The notes: a model not told the origin generated them from the letters alone. 17,457 nucleotides of DNA from RGIG1993 sp964564225 (GCA_964564225.1 CAZMAF010000037.1:1-17457); one strand, 5' to 3'; counted from the first letter of the stretch, positions 1-7,396 are shown. Made by a program: numbers and translations.

Positions 1-245
1 ATATGCGAGATAGTTGCATCAGGGAATTCATTGCAAAGGCAAAGCAGTATATTGAAATGCCGAAGCTCACGCCCGAATTGCTACGAGTATTTATCCGTAA
101 GATAGAAGTCTTTGAGAAAATGGAAAAATACTCAAGGAAAGTCGGCAATCTCATTAATATCCACTATGCATTCCAACTTCCCGAACAAGACGGAATGCCG
201 ATGCTCAAGATGCTACTTCCAAACAATATGAGAGAAACTGCGTAA
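1..245 (+). CDS. Large serine recombinase, C-terminal fragment (DUF4368-like tail)
   Basis: The reading frame is already open at the window edge and ends at TAA 243-245, so only about the last 80 residues are present. The text LTPELLRVFIRKIEVFEKME followed by YSRKVGNLINIHYAFQL resembles the DUF4368 tail of large serine recombinases of the TnpX/Tn4451 kind, which excise and insert transposons and conjugative elements. That assignment is from memory of the family. The catalytic N-terminal resolvase domain and the zinc-ribbon region lie outside the window. A strong hairpin follows the stop at once, and then a non-coding stretch up to copA, so this is probably the last gene of a mobile element whose right end lies between about 284 and 390. 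It could also be a decayed remnant; the fragment is too short to tell. Confidence 0.7.
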   Translation, partial: MRDSCIREFIAKAKQYIEMPKLTPELLRVFIRKIEVFEKMEKYSRKVGNLINIHYAFQLPEQDGMPMLKMLLPNNMRETA

Positions 246-252
246 AAAAGCA

Positions 253-283
253 GTACACGGAAGGCAAAATGCCTTCCGTGTAC
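253..283 (+). terminator. Hairpin after the recombinase
   Basis: A perfect 14-bp inverted repeat (arms 253-266 and 270-283) with a 3-nt AAA loop starts 7 nt after the recombinase stop. No T-run follows, so it is either a weak terminator, an mRNA 3'-end stabiliser, or part of the mobile element's end structure. Confidence 0.5.
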
Positions 284-388
284 ATACCGCCCAAATTCTC
301 CGTTAAGAACACAACGGAAATCGGAGGGTTATTTTGTTATGTAATACCGTATTCAAATAGTAATTTGTTTAAAAAATCAAAAATATCC

Positions 389-420
389 GGTAGGGCGCTT
401 CACAAAGCGCCCGTTTTACC
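389..420 (-). terminator. Terminator of copA (possibly bidirectional)
   Basis: An 8-bp GC-rich stem (GGGCGCTT 393-400 with AAGCGCCC 405-412, loop CACA) lies 18 nt beyond the copA stop on the minus strand. Outer bases 389-392 and 417-420 can pair around a bulge. Downstream in the copA direction the sequence becomes T-rich (complement of 371-383). In the plus direction it is followed by GTTTT, so it may also stop transcription coming from the recombinase side. Confidence 0.6.
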
Positions 421-430
421 GATCTTTCCG

Positions 431-2665
431 TCACACGCCGCGAAATGTCCGCAAAGAATTTGTTACGACAAAAAGTGAAGAAAGCGACATTGCCGCCGAT
501 GCGATCATCGGGGATAAAACGATACCGAAGGGCGATAGCACGCCCGCCGCAATCGGAATGGATATCACGTTATAGAAAAATGCCCAAAAAAGATTTTGTT
601 TAATTCTCGTCAGAGTCATTTTTGAAATGCGATACGCCGATACAAGATCCGAAAGATCATTCTTCATCAGTACCATATCGGCATTTTCGAGAGCAATATC
701 AGTACCCGAACCGATAGCAACGCCCACGGATGATGCGGCAAGCGCAGGGGCGTCGTTGATACCGTCACCCACCATAACTACCTTTTTGCCGGAGAGCGCA
801 AGCTTTTCGATCACCGCCGCCTTTCCGTTCGGAAGAACGTCAGCAATAATTTCGTCAATAGCGAGCGTATGCTCGCGCACAAGCACCTGAGCCGTCAGCT
901 TGCGATCTCCCGTCAGCAAGATAACCGAAACACCGTCCTGCTTCAAAGCCCGGATCGCTTCTTTTGAATTTGCTTTGATGGCATCGGCAATGGCGAAAAC
1001 GGCAATTGCTCTGCCCGATTTCGCCAGCACCGCCGCCGTTTTTCCGCTTCGCGACAAACCTTCAACAGCCTCGCCATACGCTCCCATTTCAATCTTGGCA
1101 TCGCGCATCAAATGAAGATTGCCGAGATATACCCCCTCGCCTCCGATCACACCGTAAACGCCCTTGCCCACAATGGCTTCAAAAGCAGTGATCGGCAAAA
1201 GCGGCAATTCTTTTTTTTCGGCAGACGATACGATCGCGCGCGAAATGGGATGCTCACTGCCCTTTTCAAGACTTGCGGCAAGAGTCAGGCAATAATCCTC
1301 ATTTCCTCTCTCGCAAACAAGGCTCGTGAGTGTGGGACTTCCAAGCGTTACCGTACCCGTTTTATCAAGCACGACGGTATCAATTGCCGCCATTGCCTCA
1401 AGCGATGCCGCCTTTTTTACAAAAATACCGCGTGAAGCAAGCCGTCCGACTCCCACCGTGATCGCCACAGGCGTAGCAAGACCAAGCGCGCAAGGACAGG
1501 ATATCACAAGCACCGCAACAAGATGATTGAACGCGGTATCCAAATTTTTCGTCAGTAAAAACCATACGGCTCCCGCAAGAAGCGAAAGCGTCATCACGAT
1601 CGGCACGAAAATGCCGCTCACCTTATCGGCAAGACGGGCAATCGGCGCTTTCGTCGCCGATGCGTTTTCCACAGCTTCAATAATTTTCGCAAGCGCGGTA
1701 TCCTCGCCCACGCGCGTGGCGCGAAGAAGAAACCGTCCCGTCAGGTTGATCGAAGCGGTCATTACGTTATCGCCAACGCCCACCGTAACAGGCATGCTCT
1801 CACCCGTCAAAGCCGAAACGTCAAGCGAAGACTCCCCCTCTGCGATTACGCCGTCAACAGGAAGCTTTTCTCCCGGGCGAATCAGCACAAGATCGCCCAC
1901 GTTCACCTCATCGGCAGGAATTACCCTTTCCTCGCCATCAACCATCACACTCGCCGTCTTCGCTAAAAGGGAGGAAAGCGAGCAAATGCCTTCCGTCGTC
2001 TTCTTTTTCGAGCGATCTTCAAGCGCCTTACCAACCGTTACAAGCGTCAGGATCATCGCCGCCGATTCAATATAGAGGTTTGAAACGTAGCGCGTAACGA
2101 GCGCGCTATCTTCCAAAGCAACGCCGTAAATCACAGCTCCGAGCGCAAAAACACCGTACAAAACCGAAGCCGTTGCACCAAGAGCAACGAGCGTATCCAT
2201 ATTGGGCGATCGCCGCCAAAACGCCTTGTAGCCAACGGTGAAAAACTTGCGGTTAACAACAAGAACAGGCGTTGCCAACACAAGCTGGAGCAAAATAAAC
2301 GCAATTGGGTTTTCGTTACGGTCAAAAAAGGGAATCTGAGGCAATGAGAACATCTCTCCCATCGCAACGTACAGAAGAAGCAAAAGAAAAACACACGAAA
2401 GAATAAGCCGCACACGAAGATTTTGCGGATTTTCTTTTTCCTTTACGCCATGTCCGTATAACGAAATACGGTAGCCCACGCTTCTGACTGCCGCCATAAT
2501 ATCGGCATCGCCAAGCGACGCTTCGTCATATTCCGCAAGTAACAGCCCCTGCGTCAGACTGACCGAGCAATCCGTTATCCCCTCAAGAGAGGACACCGCT
2601 TTCTCAACTGCCGCCACACAGGCGCTGCAGCTCATACCTTCTATCCTGAATTTCTGTTTTGTCAT
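431..2665 (-). CDS. copA: Copper-exporting P1B-type ATPase CopA
   Basis: This 744-residue integral membrane pump is predicted to use ATP to expel Cu(I) from the cytoplasm. An N-terminal heavy-metal-associated domain carries the copper ligands GMSCSAC (Cys13, Cys16). Membrane helices follow, then the actuator loop with TGES, the transport-site CPC at residues 390-392, the phosphorylation site DKTGT with Asp434, an SEHP nucleotide-binding motif, and the hinge GDGINDAP at 633-640. The late membrane helices carry FYN...P and MSLSS, the signatures of the Cu(I) subgroup P1B-1 rather than Zn/Cd pumps. Length is normal for a one-HMA CopA. The start is set by AAAGGAGG 4 nt upstream of ATG. It is transcribed alone, divergently from the Zur-like operon. 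No CsoR/CopY gene or copper chaperone lies next to it here; the regulator is unknown. Confidence 0.95.
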   Translation of the reverse strand: MTKQKFRIEGMSCSACVAAVEKAVSSLEGITDCSVSLTQGLLLAEYDEASLGDADIMAAVRSVGYRISLYGHGVKEKENPQNLRVRLILSCVFLLLLLYVAMGEMFSLPQIPFFDRNENPIAFILLQLVLATPVLVVNRKFFTVGYKAFWRRSPNMDTLVALGATASVLYGVFALGAVIYGVALEDSALVTRYVSNLYIESAAMILTLVTVGKALEDRSKKKTTEGICSLSSLLAKTASVMVDGEERVIPADEVNVGDLVLIRPGEKLPVDGVIAEGESSLDVSALTGESMPVTVGVGDNVMTASINLTGRFLLRATRVGEDTALAKIIEAVENASATKAPIARLADKVSGIFVPIVMTLSLLAGAVWFLLTKNLDTAFNHLVAVLVISCPCALGLATPVAITVGVGRLASRGIFVKKAASLEAMAAIDTVVLDKTGTVTLGSPTLTSLVCERGNEDYCLTLAASLEKGSEHPISRAIVSSAEKKELPLLPITAFEAIVGKGVYGVIGGEGVYLGNLHLMRDAKIEMGAYGEAVEGLSRSGKTAAVLAKSGRAIAVFAIADAIKANSKEAIRALKQDGVSVILLTGDRKLTAQVLVREHTLAIDEIIADVLPNGKAAVIEKLALSGKKVVMVGDGINDAPALAASSVGVAIGSGTDIALENADMVLMKNDLSDLVSAYRISKMTLTRIKQNLFWAFFYNVISIPIAAGVLSPFGIVLSPMIASAAMSLSSLFVVTNSLRTFRGV

Positions 2666-2673
2666 AAATCCTC

Positions 2674-2708
2674 CTTTACTGTATAATATCCTCTTTACTG
2701 TATAATAT
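2674..2708. repeat. 19-bp tandem duplication at the copA promoter/RBS
   Basis: CTTTACTGTATAATAT occurs at 2674-2689 and again at 2693-2708, exact, with a period of 19. Read in the copA direction, each copy carries a TATACA element and a purine-rich Shine-Dalgarno (AAAGGAGG in the copy next to ATG, AAAGAGG in the distal one). Confidence 0.85.
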
Positions 2709-2727
2709 ATCGAAAATTACCGTTCAA
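2699..2727 (-). promoter_or_regulatory. copA promoter
   Basis: On the minus strand TTGAAC (complement of 2722-2727) is separated by 17 bp from TATACA (complement of 2699-2704). The predicted transcript start is only about 27 nt from the copA ATG. The -10 lies in the upstream copy of a 19-bp tandem duplication. Confidence 0.55.
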
Positions 2728-2740
2728 AGCATTATTCCAA

Positions 2741-2756
2741 TTCTGATTTATCAGAA
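2741..2756. promoter_or_regulatory. Palindrome upstream of the copA promoter
   Basis: TTCTGAT (2741-2747) and ATCAGAA (2750-2756) form a 7-bp inverted repeat with a TT centre, about 14 bp upstream of the copA -35. It does not match the CopY box (TACAnnTGTA) as I know it. It may be an operator or simply an AT-rich hairpin. The remainder of the gap to about 2940 is A/T-rich with several short A/T palindromes and no convincing gene. Confidence 0.3.
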
Positions 2757-2939
2757 AACTTTTTAAAAACAGTTTTTCCAAACCCCTTCAAAAGCCTTCG
2801 GACTGTGTCTTTCTGATTTTGTTTTTACCCTGTCTTAAAAAATTTCAGGAGTGGGGACGTTTTTCAAAAAGCCTCCACAAAAAAAGCTCCCACATACCAC
2901 TAAATTCCATTTTACCGTTCTGCTTTCTACGGAAACTTT

Positions 2940-2968
2940 CGCAAAACTGCCGCATTCCTCTTGACAAA
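2940..2968 (+). repeat. 29-bp dispersed repeat, copy 1
   Basis: This segment matches 7397-7425 at 26 of 29 positions in the same orientation, with differences at 2942, 2950 and 2963. It shares the core CGCATTCCTCTT followed by ACAAA. This copy contains the -35 hexamer of the Zur-like operon promoter. Confidence 0.7.
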
Positions 2969-2989
2969 CGGCAGGGATTTGACTATAAT
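2961..2989 (+). promoter_or_regulatory. Promoter of the Zur-like operon
   Basis: Consensus TTGACA (2961-2966), a 17-bp spacer and consensus TATAAT (2984-2989) precede the ATG at 3020. A promoter this strong would need repression, which fits the palindrome overlapping the -10. Confidence 0.85.
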
Positions 2990-3000
2990 ATGATAGTCAA
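2979..3000. promoter_or_regulatory. Candidate Fur/Zur-family operator
   Basis: A near-perfect 22-bp palindrome has arms TTGACTAT (2979-2986) and ATAGTCAA (2993-3000); 20 of 22 positions are symmetric. It covers the -10 hexamer and the start region of the Fur-family gene that follows. Size and placement match autoregulation by a Fur-family dimer. The sequence is not the textbook Zur, Fur, PerR or MntR box as I remember them, so the sensed metal cannot be read from it. Confidence 0.65.
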
Positions 3001-3019
3001 TATCAAATTAGGAGTATAT

Positions 3020-3415
3020 ATGTCTGAAAAACGGTACCTGACAAAGCCGCGCAAAATGATTCTTACGCTTTTTGAAAGCCATCCCGATGCCTCGTACTCG
3101 GCAAAAGAAATCATCGGAAATCCCGAAATCGCGGTAGGGGAAGCCACCGTCTTCCGCTGTCTTTCCCATCTGACTGCCAAAGGCTTTTTGAAAAAATACG
3201 ACTCCCCCGAGGGCGCACTTTATCAATATAACCGAAAGGGCGAGTGCAACCGCCATTTTCACCTGAAATGTCTTGCCTGCGGCAAGATCATCCACCTCGA
3301 CTGCGAGCTTATGCAAACGATCAGCGAGCATATCGCAGAAGATCACAGCTTTGCCGTCGATATTTCGCGCACCGTCATCTACGGCAGATGCGCCGACTGC
3401 CAGAATCCCGACTGA
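3020..3415 (+). CDS. Fur-family metal-responsive repressor (probably Zur)
   Basis: A 131-residue protein of standard Fur-family length. The N-terminal winged helix (about 8-75) has the recognition-helix text VGEATVFRCLSHL, equivalent to the usual ATVYRTL. The dimerisation and metal-binding half has NRHFHLKC (His79, His81), a first CxxC at Cys84/Cys87 and a second at Cys124/Cys127, the structural zinc site seen in Fur, Zur and PerR. ATG 3020 is chosen because AGGAG lies 5 nt upstream and the family's N-terminus aligns there. The frame is open further upstream, but that would cross the promoter. It is 3 nt ahead of a metal-binding lipoprotein gene, which favours zinc sensing; iron or manganese is not excluded. 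The palindrome over its own promoter suggests autorepression. Confidence 0.9.
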   Translation: MSEKRYLTKPRKMILTLFESHPDASYSAKEIIGNPEIAVGEATVFRCLSHLTAKGFLKKYDSPEGALYQYNRKGECNRHFHLKCLACGKIIHLDCELMQTISEHIAEDHSFAVDISRTVIYGRCADCQNPD

Positions 3416-3418
3416 ACT

Positions 3419-4312
3419 ATGAAAAAACTGCTTGTATGCTTCATAACGCTCGTCCTTTTTCTGTCTCTCGTTTCCTGTGACAAGAGTGAAAAAGAGAGCT
3501 ACTCGATCGTCGCTACCAACTTTGCCGCTTACGATTTTGCCCGCGAAATCGTAGGCGATACCGACGGCATCACTGTTGAATTTCTGACAGGCGGCGACGT
3601 ACACAGCTTTGATCCTACCTTTCAGGATATGGCAAAGCTTGAAAACGCCGACCTTTTTCTCTACGTCGGAGGCGAATCAGATGCCGCCATCGACACCCTT
3701 CTCCAAAACACCTCACAACGTAATATTTTCAAGCTGATCGACTGCGTTCCCTTGCTCGAAGAAAATAACGAATCCGATAGCGAGCATCTCCACGACGAAC
3801 ACGTCTGGACGTCCCCGAAAAACGCCATCACCATTGTCGAAAAGCTGACCGCGCGCATCGCTTTACTTGACCAAAAGAACGAAACGGCATATCGGGCAAA
3901 TGCCGCCGCGTATACCGCAAAACTCAGAGAGCTTGACGAAAACTTCACAGCACTTTTTGAAACCCAGACGAAACCCGTCGTATTCGGCGATCGCTTTCCT
4001 CTGCTCTATTTTGCAGATGCCTACGGAATGCGCTTTGAAGCAGCGTTTCCAAGCTGTCACACAACGTCCGAACCCTCGCCCACGCGCGTTGCCGAGCTAA
4101 TCTCTCTCTGTAAAAGCGAAAGTATCACTACCGTCTTTCATATCGAGGGAGGCTCACATAGCGTTGCCGACCGCATCGCATCGGATATCGGCGGCAAAAC
4201 AGCGCTCTTTCACGCCTGTCATAAGGTCACAGCAGACGAGCTTCAGGCAGGCGCGACCTACCTCTCGCTGATGGAAGCAAACTACTGCGCGCTCGCCGAT
4301 GCGCTTTCTTAG
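3419..4312 (+). CDS. Zinc/manganese-type ABC transporter substrate-binding lipoprotein (ZnuA/AdcA family)
   Basis: A 297-residue cluster A-I metal-binding protein, predicted to capture Zn(II) (or Mn(II)) outside the membrane and hand it to an ABC permease. The signal peptide ends in the lipobox LVSC with lipidated Cys20. Candidate metal ligands are His62 in GGDVHSFDP and His128 in DEHVWTSP, preceded by a short acidic, His-containing loop (residues 114-128, with His123 and His125), as in ZnuA. The third canonical His is replaced by FGDRFPLLYFADAYG, a variant I recall in Clostridia zinc-binding proteins. It is co-transcribed with the upstream Fur-family gene (3-nt gap). The permease and ATPase genes that usually follow are absent: the next gene converges on it, with the stop codons directly adjacent. 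It must use a transporter encoded elsewhere or serve as a scavenger. Confidence 0.88.
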   Translation: MKKLLVCFITLVLFLSLVSCDKSEKESYSIVATNFAAYDFAREIVGDTDGITVEFLTGGDVHSFDPTFQDMAKLENADLFLYVGGESDAAIDTLLQNTSQRNIFKLIDCVPLLEENNESDSEHLHDEHVWTSPKNAITIVEKLTARIALLDQKNETAYRANAAAYTAKLRELDENFTALFETQTKPVVFGDRFPLLYFADAYGMRFEAAFPSCHTTSEPSPTRVAELISLCKSESITTVFHIEGGSHSVADRIASDIGGKTALFHACHKVTADELQAGATYLSLMEANYCALADALS

Positions 4313-5479
4313 TCATTCGGCCGCTTCATCTGACTCCCCTGTGGAGTCAGATGTTTTTTTGCCTTTTTTCATCTGTTTGTCAGCTTCTTTTTTCTCGCGA
4401 AACGTTTGCTTGCGCTCGCGAAGAAGAAGCATCACGGCGCGCGATACCACCTCGCGCGTTTCCTTATCAAAGGTCAGCATCGTTTTTGAAAACTGATACG
4501 CCGATCCAAGCTTATCCTCGCTGATCTCACTGATCGTTTTCGCTCCCGACGAGGTCAGAACGCGGTAAAGCGCATTCAAAAACTTCAGACGGTCGGCATC
4601 ATCCACCTTGAGAAGCCAACCCTTGAGCGACTTTTCAAGCCGCAAACTTTCCTCACTCCGTCCATCAAGACGGACGAAAGATGCGCCTTCCACGTACCAG
4701 TTAAAAACGTCGTGCTGAAAAACGCCCTTGCCGTCCGATCTCACCACGTCAACCGTATCAAAGCCGTAGAGCAGCATACCGACGATCGCCATATAAGGCG
4801 TTACGCTGTAAATGCGATCACGAAGCGCAAGATAGCTCTCGCTTTCACGGAAGTCACGGCGGAATCCGGGCCCATCGACGTTATAAATCCCGAGAACACG
4901 GCGGTAATACCGGGGATTTAAGGCAAGCGAAGCCGCTAGCGCAAGATGACCGCCCTTTGAATGACCGCCGATGCGCACTCTGCGATAACGGAATTTCGCC
5001 ATAGTCCTTTCAAGATAGTTTTTGGCAAGCGTATGAATGGGAAGTTCATCGAAAATGCCGAGGGACAAGCTTTCGTACCAGCCGTATAAGGTGTCATCCG
5101 TACCGCGATAAGCGACGTAGAGCGTTTTATCAGGCAAAAGAAAGGTCATCGCGACAAACTGAATTTTTTGTTCGGGATCGCAAAGTTGCTCGGAATCCAG
5201 CAGCTTCACCGATGCAAACCGCGTGCTTTTGCCGGAAAGTGTGAGAAGCTCTGCCATTCCCTTCGGGAAATAGATGCCAAGACGGAAGGTTTCCCTGTCG
5301 TGTATCTCAAAAAAGCGTTGTTCCAGCTCGGAAAGGGTAGGTGTTTCATCCTTGCCCCTGACGGTATAAAGGTCGATAAAGGCAAGCTGTGTCAGAACAA
5401 GGCTGTCAAGCTCGTTAAACGGGGAGGCAAGGAACGTAAGATCGCCGCGCCAACGGATATAATCCAGAATATTACCCAT
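4313..5479 (-). CDS. DUF2974 (Mbeg1-like) alpha/beta-hydrolase
   Basis: A 388-residue protein without a signal peptide or membrane helix, so probably cytoplasmic. It looks like the lipase-like DUF2974/Mbeg1 family: an N-terminal MGNILDYIRWRGDLTF typical of the family, a strand with VAYRGTDDTLYGWYES, the nucleophile elbow GGHSKGGHLA with Ser174, and then GIYNVDGPGF. The physiological substrate of this family is not known to me. The start is ATG 5479, with AAAGGAGGG just upstream; an in-frame extension to 5602 would pass through the promoter. The C-terminus (about the last 35 residues) is a Lys/Glu-rich charged tail whose codons also form the terminator of the opposite operon. It has its own promoter and is convergent with the metal genes. 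Confidence 0.85.
   Translation of the reverse strand: MGNILDYIRWRGDLTFLASPFNELDSLVLTQLAFIDLYTVRGKDETPTLSELEQRFFEIHDRETFRLGIYFPKGMAELLTLSGKSTRFASVKLLDSEQLCDPEQKIQFVAMTFLLPDKTLYVAYRGTDDTLYGWYESLSLGIFDELPIHTLAKNYLERTMAKFRYRRVRIGGHSKGGHLALAASLALNPRYYRRVLGIYNVDGPGFRRDFRESESYLALRDRIYSVTPYMAIVGMLLYGFDTVDVVRSDGKGVFQHDVFNWYVEGASFVRLDGRSEESLRLEKSLKGWLLKVDDADRLKFLNALYRVLTSSGAKTISEISEDKLGSAYQFSKTMLTFDKETREVVSRAVMLLLRERKQTFREKKEADKQMKKGKKTSDSTGESDEAAE
4327..4360 (+). terminator. Terminator of the Zur-like operon, inside the convergent gene
   Basis: An 11-bp perfect stem (4327-4337 with 4343-4353, loop CCTGT) is followed by seven T residues (4354-4360). It begins 15 nt after the lipoprotein stop. It lies within the coding sequence of the convergent hydrolase gene, where its T-run encodes lysines of the charged C-terminus. 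Confidence 0.9.
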
Positions 5480-5501
5480 CGTATCCCTCCTTTTCTGCCT
5501 T

Positions 5502-5530
5502 ATTATATACCAAAAACGTACATTTGGCAA
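5502..5530 (-). promoter_or_regulatory. Promoter of the DUF2974 hydrolase
   Basis: On the minus strand TTGCCA (complement of 5525-5530), a 17-bp spacer and TATAAT (complement of 5502-5507) lie 23 nt before the start codon. Confidence 0.75.
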
Positions 5531-5572
5531 GAGGAGCAGACAAAAAAAAGAAAAAACGGACAAAATCCCATC

Positions 5573-5591
5573 TGATTTTTTGAAAAAATCA
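5573..5591. other. A/T palindrome upstream of the gpmI promoter
   Basis: TGATTTTTT and AAAAAATCA are perfect 9-nt arms around a single G, followed by further A-tracts up to 5608. The A-tracts directly precede the gpmI -35 and could act as an UP element; the palindrome itself has no clear function. Confidence 0.35.
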
Positions 5592-5611
5592 ACAAAAATC
5601 AAAAAAAGTCA

Positions 5612-5640
5612 TTGCTAAATCCTGAGCTTTCGTGTATAAT
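5612..5640 (+). promoter_or_regulatory. gpmI promoter
   Basis: TTGCTA (5612-5617), a 17-bp spacer and TATAAT (5635-5640) give a leader of about 40 nt before the ATG at 5685. Confidence 0.75.
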
Positions 5641-5684
5641 ACATAGTTAGAAAACAAATATCTTTTTATATATATGGAGGAACT

Positions 5685-7331
5685 ATGGCAATTCTTAAAA
5701 AATCTCCCGTTTTTTCAGCCGTGGAAGGCCCTGTCGTTACCATCGTCATGGACGGCGTAGGTCTTGCCCCTGCAAACGATGCTAACGCCGTTGCAAAGGC
5801 AAGCACCCCCACGCTCGACCGTCTTTTCGCAAAATATCCTTGGGTAAAGATGCAGGCGCACGGCACAGCGGTCGGACTTCCCAGCGACGACGATATGGGC
5901 AACTCCGAGGTCGGTCATAATGCCCTCGGCTCAGGACAGGTATTCGCACAGGGCGCGCTTCTTGTTTCCAACTCAATAGAGTCGGGCAAAATGTTCGCAT
6001 CGTCCACTTGGCAAACGCTCGTTCAGAACGTCAAGGACAACGCATCCACCCTTCACTTTATCGGTCTGTTTTCCGACGGCAACGTGCATTCACATATCAA
6101 CCATCTCGAAGCCATGGTAAAGAGAGCCAAGGAAGAAGGTGTCAAGACCGTCCGCATCCACACACTCCTTGACGGACGTGACGTTGGCGAAACCTCAGCG
6201 CTTGAATACGTCGATCCCTTTGAGACACTTCTCGCTTCGCTGAATGACGAAGGCTTTGATGCTCGTATCGCATCGGGCGGCGGCAGAATGAAAATCACAA
6301 TGGACCGCTACGAAGCCGATTGGTCAATGGTAGAACGCGGCTGGCAAACCCACGTTCTCGGTGAGGGCAGACAGTTTGCGTCGGCTCACGAAGCAATCGA
6401 AACGTACAGAAAAGAAACAGGCGCGATCGACCAGGACCTCGCCCCCTTCGTAATCGCCGAAAACGGCAAACCCGTCGGCACGATTGAAGATAACGACAGC
6501 GTAATTTTCTACAACTTCCGCGGCGACCGCGCAATCGAAATCTCGAAAGCGTTTGATAACGAAGAATTTGATAAATTCGACAGAAAACGTTTTCCCAAGG
6601 TCGTATACGCAGGTATGCTTGAATACGACGGCGATGCGCACATTCCCTCGCGCTATCTCGTCAATCCCCCCGAAATCACCAACACCATGGGTGAATATCT
6701 CGCAGACACAGGCATTCGTCAGGCGGCAATTTCCGAAACGCAGAAGTACGGTCACGTCACCTATTTCTGGAACGGCAACCGCTCGGGCAAATTCAACGAG
6801 GAGCTTGAGGATTACGTCGAGATCCGCTCCGACGTCGTCCCCTTTGAACAGCGTCCCTGGATGAAGTGCGCCGAGATCACCGACGAGCTTATCGAAATGA
6901 TCCGCTCGGGCAAGTATAAGGTAATCCGCGTAAACTTCCCCAACGGCGATATGGTCGGTCATACGGGCAACTTCCTCGCAACCGTCGTTTCTCTTGAAGC
7001 CCTTGACCTTCAGCTCGCGCGTATTCTCCCCGTTATCGACGAAATGAAGGGTGTTGCCATCATCACTGCCGACCACGGTAACTCGGACGAAATGTACGAA
7101 ACCGACAAAAAGGGTGCAGTCAAGACCAATAAGGATGGCTCGCCCAAGGCAAAGACAAGCCACACCCTTAATCCCGTTCCCTGTATCATTTACGACAACT
7201 TCTATGCAGATCGCTACGAGGTCGTCGCAAAAGAAGGCTACGGCCTTGCCAACGTAGCGGCTACCACCGTCAACCTGCTCGGCTACGAAGCCCCCGATAT
7301 GTGGAAGGAATCCATCATCATTAAGAAGTAA
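5685..7331 (+). CDS. gpmI: 2,3-bisphosphoglycerate-independent phosphoglycerate mutase
   Basis: This enzyme interconverts 3- and 2-phosphoglycerate in glycolysis and gluconeogenesis without a 2,3-BPG cofactor, using two Mn ions. Visible motifs are VMDGVG with metal ligand Asp23, MGNSEVGHNALGSGQ with the phosphoserine nucleophile Ser74, the substrate loop HTLLDGRDV, and the metal site TADHGNSDEM. At 548 residues it exceeds the usual bacterial 505-515. The extra length includes the segment after TADHGNSDEM (ETDKKGAVKTNKDGSPKAKT before SHTLNPVP), an arrangement I associate with the plant/trypanosomatid-type long form. The start is fixed by GGAGG 5 nt upstream of ATG. It is a single-gene unit with its own promoter, followed by two terminators. 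No other glycolytic gene lies next to it here. Confidence 0.96.
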   Translation: MAILKKSPVFSAVEGPVVTIVMDGVGLAPANDANAVAKASTPTLDRLFAKYPWVKMQAHGTAVGLPSDDDMGNSEVGHNALGSGQVFAQGALLVSNSIESGKMFASSTWQTLVQNVKDNASTLHFIGLFSDGNVHSHINHLEAMVKRAKEEGVKTVRIHTLLDGRDVGETSALEYVDPFETLLASLNDEGFDARIASGGGRMKITMDRYEADWSMVERGWQTHVLGEGRQFASAHEAIETYRKETGAIDQDLAPFVIAENGKPVGTIEDNDSVIFYNFRGDRAIEISKAFDNEEFDKFDRKRFPKVVYAGMLEYDGDAHIPSRYLVNPPEITNTMGEYLADTGIRQAAISETQKYGHVTYFWNGNRSGKFNEELEDYVEIRSDVVPFEQRPWMKCAEITDELIEMIRSGKYKVIRVNFPNGDMVGHTGNFLATVVSLEALDLQLARILPVIDEMKGVAIITADHGNSDEMYETDKKGAVKTNKDGSPKAKTSHTLNPVPCIIYDNFYADRYEVVAKEGYGLANVAATTVNLLGYEAPDMWKESIIIKK

Positions 7332-7350
7332 ACGCACCAATACCCATTTT

Positions 7351-7382
7351 AAAAAGGCTCTGCCGCACGGGACAGCCTTTTT
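7351..7382 (+). terminator. gpmI terminator
   Basis: AAAAAGGCT (7351-7359) pairs with AGCCTTTTT (7374-7382), with partial pairing inside. The five T residues at the 3' edge form the terminator tail. It lies 20 nt after the gpmI stop. Confidence 0.8.
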
Positions 7383-7396
7383 GAAATCAATGAAAA

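Noticed and set aside
269..478. A small open frame between the recombinase and copA
   Set aside because: It begins inside one hairpin, runs through another and ends within the 3' end of copA; no RBS.
2674..2708. CopY-type operator at copA
   Set aside because: The duplicated unit contains TACAGTA but not the palindromic TACAnnTGTA box.
2819..3019. N-terminal extension of the Fur-family protein
   Set aside because: It would translate the -35, -10 and operator region; the family's N-terminus and the AGGAG site both point to ATG 3020.
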